The notes: generated by a model from the letters alone, not told the origin. A DNA stretch of 62,477 bases from Aquipuribacter sp. SD81 (GCF_037153975.1 NZ_JBBAYJ010000024.1:1-62477), one strand, 5' to 3'. Shown: positions 1 through 8,406, numbered from the stretch's first letter. Numbers and translations are program-made.

Positions 1-72
1 AGCCGAAACACCGTCAACCATCACCCGACGACGAAACGTCAAGGATGAGGCGAAGGTGCACACACCGACCGG

Positions 73-145
73 TGGGCCCCGTGGGGCTCGAACCCACAAC
101 CCGCGGATTAAAAGTCCGCTGCTCTGCCAGTTGAGCTAGAGGCCC
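73..145 (-). tRNA. tRNA-Lys (UUU)
   Basis: Read on the minus strand this folds as a complete cloverleaf: a 7-bp acceptor stem (GGGCCTC with GGGGCCC, one G-T pair), D stem GCTC/GAGC, anticodon stem GCGGA/TCCGC around the loop CTTTTAA, and T stem GTGGG/CCCAC around TTCGAGC. The anticodon is TTT, so it reads lysine codons. CCA is only partly encoded. Length is 73 nt with a short variable loop. Positions 1-72 downstream are less GC-rich than the rest and hold no gene that I can see. Confidence 0.96.
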
Positions 146-427
146 CGGTGCGCGACCGCCCGCCCCAGGCTATGGCACGCCGACGCACCAGCGGGATGCG
201 CGGGCGTCTGGGACGAACGGATCCCTTGGGGCCACGCGCGCGCGCCGGACCGTCCCAGCCTCATCGAGGGAGGGCTCCGCCGCGTGCCCGGCGAGCCGTC
301 GCGCCCTCACGCGTCGTCGAGCTCCCGACGTGCGGCACGGGCGGTGGGACGGTGATGGTCGACCTCGGCGACCGCGAGTCGTTCTCGGAGGTGATGGACG
401 ACTGTCCTGGCCCGACCACGCGCGCCC

Positions 428-895
428 GTGCCGCCGCGGTCCCGACCGGAGGCGGGCCGCCGTGGGACGATCGACTTCGTGATCGCCGGCCGGGACGACA
501 CCGAGGAGCGTGCGGCGCGCGCACTCCTCGACGCGGGGGCGCGCTTCGTCTTCGTGCACGGCAGTCGGGCCGGCACGCCAGGGTCCCCGGCCCCGCAGCC
601 CCGCGAGGACAGCGACGTCGATCTCGCCGCCTGGTGGGGTGTCGATGCCCCGGACCCGTGGACACCCGCCCTGCCGCCCGGCGTCGACCTGCTGGTGCTC
701 GACTCGGCCCCGTTGTGGCTCGCCGGCCGGGTCGCCACGCACGGCCGCCTCCTCGCCACCGCCGACGCCGCCGCCGAAGCCGAACGGGTCAGGTGGCAGG
801 TCGACGTGCTCCTGCGGTGGTCCGACGAGCGACCCGGCCTGCTGCAGCGGTACGAGGTGCGGCGCCGCCAGCTCGCGGAGCGGGCGGGCGGCTGA
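428..895 (+). CDS. MNT-type nucleotidyltransferase antitoxin (MntA-like)
   Basis: 155 aa protein with a minimal nucleotidyltransferase fold. Seen: HGS at residues 44-46 and DSDVDL at 61-66, matching the GSx(n)DxD signature whose two Asp bind metal. Family knowledge: in HepT/MntA (type VII) systems this protein AMPylates the HEPN toxin and silences it. The gene ends 3 nt before a HEPN gene, which is the standard pairing. Odd: about 16 residues separate GS from DxD where about ten are usual, and the insert is Pro-rich. The start is uncertain; GTG at 479 (Val18) is an alternative and neither has a clear ribosome binding site. Confidence 0.82.
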   Translation: MPPRSRPEAGRRGTIDFVIAGRDDTEERAARALLDAGARFVFVHGSRAGTPGSPAPQPREDSDVDLAAWWGVDAPDPWTPALPPGVDLLVLDSAPLWLAGRVATHGRLLATADAAAEAERVRWQVDVLLRWSDERPGLLQRYEVRRRQLAERAGG

Positions 896-898
896 GGC

Positions 899-1312
899 GT
901 GGTCGACCAGGAGCGTGTGGAACGGCTGCTCGACCGGCTCGCGCGGGACGCGGCTGGGTTGCGGGCACTCACGCGACGCGACCTGCTGCACGACGAGACG
1001 GCGCTGCGAGCAGCCAAGTACGATCTCGTGGTCCTCGCCGAGGGCGCGGTGCGGGTGGCGCACCACCTCGTGCTGAGCCAGGGCTGGCCGGTGGCGGAGA
1101 CCGGCGGGGAGGCCCTTCGGCGGCTGGCCGCGGAGGGCGTCGTACCGCCGGCGCTGGCCGAGCGTCTCGCGCGTGCGGTGGGATTGCGCAACCTGCTCGT
1201 TCACCGGTACGACGACGTCGACGACACCCGCGTCGTGACGGAGCTCCGCGACGTGTCGGCGTTCGACGACTTCGCCGCCCACGTGGCGGCCTGGCTGCCC
1301 ACGGCTCGTTGA
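899..1312 (+). CDS. HEPN-domain RNase toxin (HepT-like, DUF86)
   Basis: 137 aa all-helical HEPN protein. Seen: RNLLVHRY at residues 97-104, which is the catalytic Rx4HxY motif (Arg97, His102, Tyr104) of HepT toxins. Family knowledge: these are metal-independent RNases, and the Tyr is the residue AMPylated by the partner nucleotidyltransferase. It starts with GTG 3 nt after the MNT stop, so the two are surely co-transcribed. The toxin is second in the operon. All catalytic residues are present, so the pair looks intact. Confidence 0.85.
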   Translation: MVDQERVERLLDRLARDAAGLRALTRRDLLHDETALRAAKYDLVVLAEGAVRVAHHLVLSQGWPVAETGGEALRRLAAEGVVPPALAERLARAVGLRNLLVHRYDDVDDTRVVTELRDVSAFDDFAAHVAAWLPTAR

Positions 1313-1348
1313 GCGGCGCACCCCGGCGCCGTCCGCCATGATCGGGGG

Positions 1349-2116
1349 ATGGGTCGACCCGACGGTGGGGACGCTGCCACGGCGCCGTGGCACGCGGCGG
1401 CGGACGAGGCTGCGCGGACGATCACGGCCGACCGCGGGGTGTCCGACCCCTGCTCGGTGACCGAGGAGGACGGTCGGCTCGTCGTGCGCTACGGCAGCGC
1501 CCGCGTCCCGCTCGGCCCCGACGGCGACGTCGCCGACCCCGCCGCGCTCCACGCCGCGCTCGACCGGTGGGTGGCGTGGGAGCGCGAGGACGGTCCGGGC
1601 CGCTGGCTGCCGCGCGACGACGCCGACCTGCACGAGCGCCGCCGGCTCGTCGAGGAGAGCGTCGCCGCCTACCGCGAGGCGGCGTCCCTGCTGGCGGCCG
1701 ACCTCGCCCGCACCCTCGGCGAGATGACCGTGTGGACCGTCGTCCCGGCCGAGCACGTCACCGAACGCCCGGACGCGCCGCAGCCCGGACGCCCGCCCGT
1801 GCCGACCATCCAGGTCGCCGTCGAGACCCTCGGCGGCAGCGGCGTGCTGGGTGTCGAGCCGCTCGCGGACCCGGCCCTCGGACCCGCCGCCGTCGCCCTG
1901 CTCGCCGCTTCGGCCGACCACCTCGGCGAGATCGTCCACGGCAGGTGGCCGACGTGCCCCGACCACGGGACACAGCTCGCGCCGGTCGCCGCCGCGGGAC
2001 GCGTGTCGTGGGTCTGCGCGGACGGCGGTCACGTCGTGGCGGAGCTGGGCCGGCTGCGAGAGGACGACGTCGTCCCGACGGGCGCCGCGTCCGACCCGGG
2101 CGGCCCGGCCGGCTGA
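1349..2116 (+). CDS. Hypothetical protein with C-terminal Cys/His motif
   Basis: 255 aa, not recognised. It is acidic and without signal peptide or membrane segment, so probably cytoplasmic. Residues 205-235 hold CPDH followed about 20 residues later by WVCADGGH, which could bind one zinc ion. The ATG is preceded by a CATGAT hexamer and a run of G, so translation may be leaderless or use the G run. It follows the toxin pair by 36 bp on the same strand and converges on the next gene. No function is proposed. Confidence 0.65.
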   Translation: MGRPDGGDAATAPWHAAADEAARTITADRGVSDPCSVTEEDGRLVVRYGSARVPLGPDGDVADPAALHAALDRWVAWEREDGPGRWLPRDDADLHERRRLVEESVAAYREAASLLAADLARTLGEMTVWTVVPAEHVTERPDAPQPGRPPVPTIQVAVETLGGSGVLGVEPLADPALGPAAVALLAASADHLGEIVHGRWPTCPDHGTQLAPVAAAGRVSWVCADGGHVVAELGRLREDDVVPTGAASDPGGPAG

Positions 2117-2137
2117 CGCCGGTGGCCACCGGGCGGC

Positions 2138-2719
2138 TCACCAGTTCGGGACCACCGTGCTCTCGACATGCGCGACCCGCAGACCGTCGGGCGTCCGCAG
2201 CACCCGGAACAGCGTGATCTGCTCCGACCCGCCGTAGGACGCGCGCTGGGCGGCGACGGAGGTCGACGGGTCGAGCACGGCCACGACCGGGTCGCCCTCG
2301 GCGTCCTCCGGCCCGGTGCCCCGCAACCAGCGCTCGAGGGCGACCTCCGTGGTCCGGCTGTGCAGCGGGCGCCCGTGCACCACGGCGTCCGCGGTGCCGA
2401 GCTCGCGCAGCGTCTCGACGTCGCCCCGGACGAAGGCCGCGTCCCACTGCCGCAGCAGCGAGACCACCTCCTCCCGCTGCGGGGCCTTCTCGTCGGCACC
2501 GGTGGGAGGTGCGACGGCGGCCAGCCCGACGACGAGGCCGGCGAGGGCGGACACGGCACCTACGGCGAGGGTCGTCGCGCCGGGGCGCGTTCGCCGGCCA
2601 CCGCCCCGCACGGTGCCGTCCGCGCCGTCGGCCGGCCCGCCCGAGATCCCCGCATCGACGACCCCTGTGCCCGCATCCGTGGCCGCCTTGCCCGTCCCCG
2701 TGCTGCCCCTGCCGCTCAT
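2138..2719 (-). CDS. Membrane-anchored NTF2/SnoaL-like hypothetical protein
   Basis: 193 aa. The ATG at 2719 is chosen because GGAGGT sits 7 nt upstream; a longer in-frame ORF lacks such a site. The first 50 residues are Gly/Thr/Asp-rich and disordered. One hydrophobic segment (about residues 48-70) follows, then a roughly 120-residue domain with WDAAFVRGDVETLREL and a following VVHGR strand. That pattern is typical of NTF2/SnoaL-like folds, for which the ligand cannot be predicted. The domain is probably extracytoplasmic behind a single-pass anchor. Alternative: a Mce-associated-type protein, though no mce genes are near. Confidence 0.6.
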   Translation of the reverse strand: MSGRGSTGTGKAATDAGTGVVDAGISGGPADGADGTVRGGGRRTRPGATTLAVGAVSALAGLVVGLAAVAPPTGADEKAPQREEVVSLLRQWDAAFVRGDVETLRELGTADAVVHGRPLHSRTTEVALERWLRGTGPEDAEGDPVVAVLDPSTSVAAQRASYGGSEQITLFRVLRTPDGLRVAHVESTVVPNW

Positions 2720-2912
2720 CGTCGACCTCCTCGCCGTCCCGACCCGCGTCAGTCTCGGCAGCGTTCGGGACGGACGGAATAGGTCATGCGGCGTATCTGC
2801 CGGGAAGGGAGGCGCGCGCACGCGAGCAGCAGGGCGCCTGTAGCCGGCGCGTGGCCGACCGGAGCGGCGGCGTGGGACGAGGGCCGTGGTGGCGGTACGG
2901 CCTGTGGGGAGC

Positions 2913-3830
2913 TCACGCCCCGACGAGCACCCGGTCCCAGTCCCGCGCGACGCTCACCGTGGTCCACCCGCACCGCCTCGCCGTCGTCCCGATCGGCTCG
3001 GCGGCGTGGAAGGAGCCCGCCTCGGAGGTGTACGCGGCCTCGCGCTCGGCGTCGTCGTGCTCCACGAGCAGCGCGAGCGACGGGCCGCCCGCCGAACCGG
3101 CCCACTGCAGCAGCTCGGTGTCCCCGGGGGAGTTCCCCGCCGCGAGCGCCGGGGCGCGCCCGAGCACCCGCTGGGTGTTCGTCACCTTCGCCTCGCCCTC
3201 GTTGACGCCGCCCGCGTCGACCTCCGCCGTCCGGCGCAGGCCCGGTCGCCCGGTGTCGTCCCGCGCGAAGCGGTAGCCGATCTGCGAGCCGACGACCGAC
3301 TGCGGCGGCACGCCGAACAGGTCGAGGCTGACCGCGCGCACGAACTCCGCGCCGCCACCGGTGACGAGGGCGACGTCGAAGCCGTGCGCCCGCAGCTCGT
3401 CGAGCAGCTCGAGCATCGGCGCGTAGCGGAGGTCCCGGTACGGCACGCCGCGCTCGGGCTGGGTGCGAACGGCGAAGAACTCCCGCACCCGCGCGGTGAA
3501 GTCCTGCGGGCTCAGTCCCTCGCACAGCTCGACGAGCGCCGCGGCGACCCGCGGCAGACCGAGGTCCGCCAGCGCGGCGTCGTCGTGCTCGAGGACCGCG
3601 CGCAGCTCGGGCCGCTCGCGCAGCCCCGGCCGGGACCGCAGGGCCCCGTCGAGCTGGTCGAGGAAGAAGTCGAGCTGCACGTAGCGGGGCCGCTCGCACC
3701 ACAGGGTGCCGTCGACGTCGAGCACCGCGAGCCGGTCCTCGACCGGCAGCGCCGCGCTGTCGGCGAGGAAACGCAGCACCGCGTCGCGGGCCGCACCCTC
3801 CCGCCACGACGGCAGCCGGTGCTCGCTCAC
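2913..3830 (-). CDS. HAD-superfamily hydrolase
   Basis: 305 aa phosphohydrolase-type protein. Seen: DVDGTLW with nucleophile Asp38 and acid/base Asp40, LVTGGG as motif II, and NSPGDTELL as motif IV with the metal-binding Asp. The cap between motifs I and II is about 120 residues, all helical. Its GTG start overlaps the stop of the formylglycine-generating enzyme gene by 4 bp, so it is the last gene of the sulfatase operon. Its substrate is unknown; a phosphorylated small molecule released after desulfation is one possibility, by inference only. Confidence 0.83.
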   Translation of the reverse strand: MSEHRLPSWREGAARDAVLRFLADSAALPVEDRLAVLDVDGTLWCERPRYVQLDFFLDQLDGALRSRPGLRERPELRAVLEHDDAALADLGLPRVAAALVELCEGLSPQDFTARVREFFAVRTQPERGVPYRDLRYAPMLELLDELRAHGFDVALVTGGGAEFVRAVSLDLFGVPPQSVVGSQIGYRFARDDTGRPGLRRTAEVDAGGVNEGEAKVTNTQRVLGRAPALAAGNSPGDTELLQWAGSAGGPSLALLVEHDDAEREAAYTSEAGSFHAAEPIGTTARRCGWTTVSVARDWDRVLVGA

Positions 3831-4792
3831 GCGCCCGCCGTCGCGACCTGCCCGCCGTCCGGCCGGCGGACGGTGCGGAAGCCGATGTGGCTCATGCCGG
3901 TGTCGACCATCTGCGGGCGGCGCGCGGCCGGGCGGTAGCGCAGGCAGTAGGAGTCCGCGCAGAGGAACGACCCGCCCTTGATGACCCGGCGGGGCACGGC
4001 GAACTGCGGCTGGGCGGGGTCGAGGCTCGCCTGCTCGGCCGGTCCGCGCGGGTCGCTCGGTACGCAGCACGCCGACCCGGCCGGCTCGGGGTGCCGGGCG
4101 GCGTAGAAGTCGCTCGTCCACTCCCACACGTTCCCGGCCATGTCGAACAGCCCGTAGCCGTTGGGAGGGAAGGAGCCGACGGGCGCGGTGCCCGCGAAGC
4201 CGTCGGACCGGTCGTTGCGCCACGGGAAGTCGCCCTGCCAGAAGTTCGCGAGGTACTCCCCGTCCGGCACCGCCTCGTCGCCCCACACGAAGTCCGCGCC
4301 GTCCAGGCCGCCGCGCGCCGCGTGCTCCCACTCCGCCTCGCTCGGCAGGTCGAGCCCGGCCCAGGCCACGTACGCGGCCGCGTCCTCGAACGCGACCTGC
4401 ACGACCGGATGCTCGTCGCGGTCGGCCAGGTCGCTGCCGGGGCCCTCCGGGTGCTGCCAGCAGGCGCCCGGCGTCCACGTCCACCACTGGCTGAGGTGCC
4501 GTAGGTCGACCGGTCCGGGCGTCATGGTGAACACGAGCGAACCGGGCACGAGGTTCTCCGGCGGCGCCCCGGGGAAGTCGGCGGGGTCCAGCGGGCGCTC
4601 CGCGACGGTGACGTAGCCGGTGTCGGCGACGAACTCGCGGTACTGCCGGTTGGTGACCGTCGTGGCGGACACCTCGAGGTCGCCGACCCGCACCGGGTGC
4701 GCCGGTCCCTCCTCCGGGTAGTGACGGTCCGAGCCCATCCGGAACTGCCCGCCGGGCACCTGGACCAGCGTCGCCGTGCCGACGGCGCTCAC
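3827..4792 (-). CDS. Formylglycine-generating enzyme (sulfatase maturase)
   Basis: 321 aa protein of the FGE-sulfatase family. It oxidises the active-site Cys of sulfatases to formylglycine, using O2 and copper. Seen: VPGGQFRMGSD at the N-terminus, LPSEAEWEHAARGG at 149-162, DMAGNVWEWTSDFY at 217-230, and GGSFLCADSYCLRYR at 273-287. Cys278 and Cys283 match the copper-binding catalytic pair, and NIGF-type SHIGFR follows. So it is a true FGE and not just a fold relative. It overlaps the sulfatase stop by 4 bp (GTGA) and has no signal peptide, so maturation occurs in the cytoplasm. Confidence 0.92.
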   Translation of the reverse strand: MSAVGTATLVQVPGGQFRMGSDRHYPEEGPAHPVRVGDLEVSATTVTNRQYREFVADTGYVTVAERPLDPADFPGAPPENLVPGSLVFTMTPGPVDLRHLSQWWTWTPGACWQHPEGPGSDLADRDEHPVVQVAFEDAAAYVAWAGLDLPSEAEWEHAARGGLDGADFVWGDEAVPDGEYLANFWQGDFPWRNDRSDGFAGTAPVGSFPPNGYGLFDMAGNVWEWTSDFYAARHPEPAGSACCVPSDPRGPAEQASLDPAQPQFAVPRRVIKGGSFLCADSYCLRYRPAARRPQMVDTGMSHIGFRTVRRPDGGQVATAGA

Positions 4793-6279
4793 GAGCTGGG
4801 CAGGCCCGCCTGGAGCTTCGCGAGCATCTTGCCGACGGTGAAGCTCGACGACTCCTGACGGGGCGGGAACTCCTGCAGCGTGCTCGCCAGCCGCATGACG
4901 AAGGCCTGCGCGGGGACGACGAGGAACGCGTGGCTCAGCACCCAGTCGTAGTACGTGTTCGACGTGACGTCGGCCCGCTCGAACGGGTCCGTGCGCAGGT
5001 TGAAGATCTTCGGCACGCGCAGCTCGGTGAACGGCTCCGCCCACACCCGCAGGGTTCCGGTGGCGCGCTGCTCGAGGAAGACGATCTTCCAGTTGTCGAA
5101 CCGCATGGCCATGAGGTCGCCGTCGTCGGAGACGTAGAAGAACGAGTCGCGGGCGCTCGTCGCCGACGCGCCCGACAGGTAGTCGGTCTGGTCGTTGCCG
5201 TCGAGGTGCACGCGGTACTCGCGGCCGGCGAGGGAGTGCCCCTGCTTGAGGTCGTCGACGATGCCCGGCGCCCCGGCGGCCCGCAGCAGCGTGGGGAACC
5301 AGTCGGCGTGGCTCACGATGTCGGTGAGGACGGTGCCGGGCTCGACGGTCCCCGGCCAGCGGACGAGCGACGGCACCCGGAACGCGCCCTCCCAGCACGA
5401 GTTCTTCTCGTTGCGGAACGGCGTCATGGCGGCGTCGGGCCACGTGTTCATGTGGGGGCCGTTGTCGGTGCTGTAGAGCACGATCGTGTCCTCGGCGATC
5501 CCCAGCTCGTCGAGCACGCCGAGCATGTCCCCGATCCGCTTGTCGTGCTCGACCATCGCGTCGTGGTACTCCGACTGCCACCGGCCCGCCTGCCCGCGGA
5601 TGGAGTCCTTGATGTGGGTGCGGAAGTGCATGCCGGTCGTGTTGAACCACAGGAAGAACGGCGTCTCGGACTCGTGCGCGTCGCGGATGAAGCGCTGCGC
5701 GTGCGGGACGACCTCCTCGTCGATGGTCTCCATGCGCTTCCTCGTGAGCGGGCCGGTGTCCTCCACGCGCCCGTCCGACCAGCTGTGGATGACGCCTCGT
5801 GGGCCGAACCGCTCGCGGAAGTCGGGGAAGTGCTCGGGGTCCGGGTAGTCCGGGTCCTCCGGCTCCTCCTCGGCGTTGAGGTGGTAGAGGTTGCCGAAGA
5901 ACTCGTCGAAGCCGTGCGCCGTCGGCAGGAACTCGTCGCGGTCCCCGAAGTGGTTCTTGCCGAACTGCCCGGTCGTGTACCCCTGCTCCTTGAGCGCCGT
6001 CGCGATGGTCGGGTCCTCCGGTCGCAGCCCGATGTCGGCCCCCGGCATGCCCACCTTGGTGAGCCCCGTCCGGTAGGGGTTCTGCCCGGTGATGAAGGCC
6101 GCGCGTCCGGCCGTGCACGACTGCTCGCCGTAGTAGTCGGTGAAGCGCGCTCCCTCCTCGGCGATGCGGTCGATGTTCGGGGTGCGGTAGCCCATGAGGC
6201 CGTCGGAGTAGCAGCTGAGGTTCGTGATGCCGATGTCGTCGCCCCACAGCACGAGGATGTTCGGTCGTCCACCGGGCAC
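4789..6279 (-). CDS. Type I (formylglycine-dependent) sulfatase
   Basis: 496 aa arylsulfatase-family hydrolase. Seen: RPNILVLWGDDIG at 5-17 (metal-binding Asp pair), SCTAGRAAFITG at 54-65 with Cys55 as the residue converted to formylglycine, and STDNGPH further on. The motif is C-T-A-G-R, with Ala in place of the Pro of CxPxR, a known variant. GTG start with AGAGGAG about 6 nt upstream. No signal peptide is visible, so it may act on an imported or cytoplasmic sulfate ester. It heads an operon with its own maturase and a HAD hydrolase. The natural substrate cannot be told. Confidence 0.92.
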   Translation of the reverse strand: MPGGRPNILVLWGDDIGITNLSCYSDGLMGYRTPNIDRIAEEGARFTDYYGEQSCTAGRAAFITGQNPYRTGLTKVGMPGADIGLRPEDPTIATALKEQGYTTGQFGKNHFGDRDEFLPTAHGFDEFFGNLYHLNAEEEPEDPDYPDPEHFPDFRERFGPRGVIHSWSDGRVEDTGPLTRKRMETIDEEVVPHAQRFIRDAHESETPFFLWFNTTGMHFRTHIKDSIRGQAGRWQSEYHDAMVEHDKRIGDMLGVLDELGIAEDTIVLYSTDNGPHMNTWPDAAMTPFRNEKNSCWEGAFRVPSLVRWPGTVEPGTVLTDIVSHADWFPTLLRAAGAPGIVDDLKQGHSLAGREYRVHLDGNDQTDYLSGASATSARDSFFYVSDDGDLMAMRFDNWKIVFLEQRATGTLRVWAEPFTELRVPKIFNLRTDPFERADVTSNTYYDWVLSHAFLVVPAQAFVMRLASTLQEFPPRQESSSFTVGKMLAKLQAGLPSS

Positions 6280-6500
6280 GGGCTGCTCCTCTCGCCTCCG
6301 GGCAGCCGGGTCGGCGCCCGGGACGGACGCTAGGAGCCGCCGTCGCGACAGCGCCTCACCCCCGCGGGGTGAGCGCGGCGAGCGAGGGATGCCAGCCGCA
6401 CCGTCCCCTCACGGGCGTCCGGTGCCCTGGCCCTGGTCCCGCGTCGCCAGGAGCTCGACCACACGCCGGCCGCCCACCTCGACCAGCAGTCGACAGCCCC

Positions 6501-7418
6501 TCAGCTGGCCGCCACCCCCGGCAGCGTCACGACCCGCGCCCGTACCCGGCCGTCGTGCTCCTCGACGTGGAACAGCGGCTGCGGCGCCGTCGCCGGCCCG
6601 GCGACGGGCTCGCCGTCGGTGGTGAAGGTGCTGCCGTGCCACGGGCACACAAGGCACACCTGCCCGTCGCGTTCCACAACCTCGCCGTCCGAGAGCGGCG
6701 CCGCGAGGTGGCTGCAGCGGTCGGCCATCGCGTGCAGGCGGCCCGCGACGCGCAGGACCACGGCGTCGACCCCGCCGGCGCGCGCCCGCGTCGGTCGCCG
6801 CTCGACGAAGTCCGCGGAGGCCCCGAGGTCGACCCAGTCCTCCGGCCCCGTGTGGGTGACGTCCTCGACGTGGTTCACCCCGGCCGCCCACCGGTAGGCG
6901 AGGTGGCCTCCCACGGCCGCCCCGAGGCCGCTGAGCACGAGCGTGGCGAACGACGCCGCGTCCGCGCCGTCGGACCCGCGCAGCGGGTGACGGAGGCGTC
7001 GGACCACCGCGACGAGGGCGGAGGCGGTCGCTGCCGTGGTGAGCGCGGCGTGCACCAGACCCGTGCGCTGCTGGTCCTCGTGCAGCTCCGCCCAGTCGGT
7101 GAGCCCCGACGCCGCGCTCGGGAGCGCCGCAGCCGTGCCGGTCGCCAGCAGCATCGTCGACGCGGCGCGTGCGCCGGGCCGGGCGGCGCGCGGCAGGGTG
7201 CGGGCGAAGGCGTCGACGAGGGCGGCGGAGGTGTAGCAGCCCACGGCGAGCTGCGCCGGGACCGGGTGCAGGGCGTGGCCCAGCCACGCGCCGTGCAGCA
7301 CCCGGCGGAGACCCTCCGGTGCGGCCTGCACGACGTCGCGGACGGGCGCGGCGACCCGGTCGAGCGCGGTCCACGTCGAGGGGGCGTCGAGCAGGCGTCG
7401 CAGCAGCACGCCCCTCAC
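6501..7418 (-). CDS. DUF2231 membrane protein fused to Rieske [2Fe-2S] domain
   Basis: 305 aa. Residues about 40-190 carry GHALHPVPAQL and four hydrophobic helices, matching the DUF2231 membrane domain. The C-terminal 100 residues form a Rieske domain with CSHLAAPLSDG and CPWHGSTF, that is Cys-x-His and Cys-x2-His ligands for a 2Fe-2S cluster. The protein therefore looks like a membrane-bound one-electron carrier. Its GTG overlaps the aldo/keto reductase stop by 4 bp, which suggests coupling with an NADPH enzyme. It is the last gene of a three-gene operon. The electron acceptor is unknown. Confidence 0.85.
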   Translation of the reverse strand: MRGVLLRRLLDAPSTWTALDRVAAPVRDVVQAAPEGLRRVLHGAWLGHALHPVPAQLAVGCYTSAALVDAFARTLPRAARPGARAASTMLLATGTAAALPSAASGLTDWAELHEDQQRTGLVHAALTTAATASALVAVVRRLRHPLRGSDGADAASFATLVLSGLGAAVGGHLAYRWAAGVNHVEDVTHTGPEDWVDLGASADFVERRPTRARAGGVDAVVLRVAGRLHAMADRCSHLAAPLSDGEVVERDGQVCLVCPWHGSTFTTDGEPVAGPATAPQPLFHVEEHDGRVRARVVTLPGVAAS

Positions 7419-8230
7419 CGGCCGGCCCGGTCGACGCCGTCCGTCGCGAGCCCGTCGAGGTCGCGGACCTCGTCGTCGGTGAGCTCGAAGCCGAAGACGT
7501 CGGCGTTCGCCCGGATCCGCTCCGGCGTCACCGACTTGGGGATGACGACGACGCCGTGCTGCAGGTGCCAGCGCAGCACGACCTGGGGGGCGCTCACATC
7601 GTGCGCCTCGGCGACCCGGGCCAGGACGGGGTCGGCGAGGTCGGTCGCCTTGAAGGGGCTGTAGCCCTCGACGACGACACCGCGGTCGCGGTGGTGGGCG
7701 AGCACGGCGGGGTCGTGGAGGGCCGGCGACCACTTGACCTGGTTGACCGCCGGCGCCTGCCCGGACGCCGTCACGAGCTCGTCGACCTGCTCGGGGCTGT
7801 AGTTGCTGACGCCGACGGCCCGCACCAGGCCGTCCTCGCGCGCCGCGAGCAGCCGCTCCCAGGTCTCCGGGCTCGCCTGCCCACCCGGCGGGGCGTGGAC
7901 GAGCCAGAGGTCGACCGCGTCGACGTCGAGGGCCCGGAGGCTGTCGTCGAGCACCTCGCGGGCGTCGGCCGCCCGGGACGGCGGCAGCTTGGTCGTGAGG
8001 AAGACCTCCTCGCGGGGGACGGCGGAGTCCGCGACGGCGCGGCCGACGTCGGCCTCGTTGCCGTACATCGTCGCGGTGTCGACGTGCCGGTAGCCGAGGT
8101 CGAGGGCCGTCCGGACGGCTCGGTACACCTCCTCGCCCGAGGCCTGCCACGTGCCGAGCCCGAGCAGGGGCATCTCGACCCCGCGGGGCAGCGTGACCGT
8201 GGACGAGGCGGGCGTGGGGCCGGTGGTCAT
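7415..8230 (-). CDS. Aldo/keto reductase
   Basis: 271 aa NADPH-dependent carbonyl reductase of the 2,5-diketo-gluconate reductase-like branch. Seen: DLGYRHVDTATMYGNE with the catalytic Asp and Tyr, TTKLPP with the Lys, LWLVHAP with the His, then GVSNYS and IPKSVTPERIRAN for NADPH binding. Size and motif order are normal. ATG start overlaps the stop of a 59-codon ORF (ATGA), and its own stop overlaps the next gene, so three genes are translationally chained. Substrate unknown. Confidence 0.9.
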   Translation of the reverse strand: MTTGPTPASSTVTLPRGVEMPLLGLGTWQASGEEVYRAVRTALDLGYRHVDTATMYGNEADVGRAVADSAVPREEVFLTTKLPPSRAADAREVLDDSLRALDVDAVDLWLVHAPPGGQASPETWERLLAAREDGLVRAVGVSNYSPEQVDELVTASGQAPAVNQVKWSPALHDPAVLAHHRDRGVVVEGYSPFKATDLADPVLARVAEAHDVSAPQVVLRWHLQHGVVVIPKSVTPERIRANADVFGFELTDDEVRDLDGLATDGVDRAGR

Positions 8231-8406
8231 GCCGCCACCCTCACCCCCGTCGGGCGTGGCCGCACGCGCTCGCGCGGCGGCGGCCGCCCGCCTCCACCGT
8301 GGATGAGCAGCGGCGGGCCGCGTACCACCACGTGCCGGCCCGCCTGCACCTTCTCGGACAGCACGGACAGCTCGGCCTCGCGGCCGACGAATGGGTGGGA
8401 CAGCAC
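8227..8406 (-). CDS. Small ORF, 59 aa, AAA-like N-terminal sequence
   Basis: Starts with GTG 4 nt after AAGGAGGAGG, one of the strongest ribosome binding sites in the window, and its TGA overlaps the ATG of the aldo/keto reductase. The protein begins MLSHPFVGREAELSVLSEKV and continues to RHVVVRGPP. That resembles the start of many ATPases (FVGRExEL then GPPGxGKS), but the P-loop is missing and a Gly/Pro/Arg tail follows. It may be a remnant, a small protein in its own right, or mainly a device for loading ribosomes onto the operon. Confidence 0.5.
   Translation of the reverse strand: MLSHPFVGREAELSVLSEKVQAGRHVVVRGPPLLIHGGGGRPPPRERVRPRPTGVRVAA

Noticed and set aside
148-1341. A 397-codon frame covering the toxin-antitoxin region
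   Set aside because: Arg/Gly/Pro-rich shadow; the MNT and HEPN motifs are in other frames.
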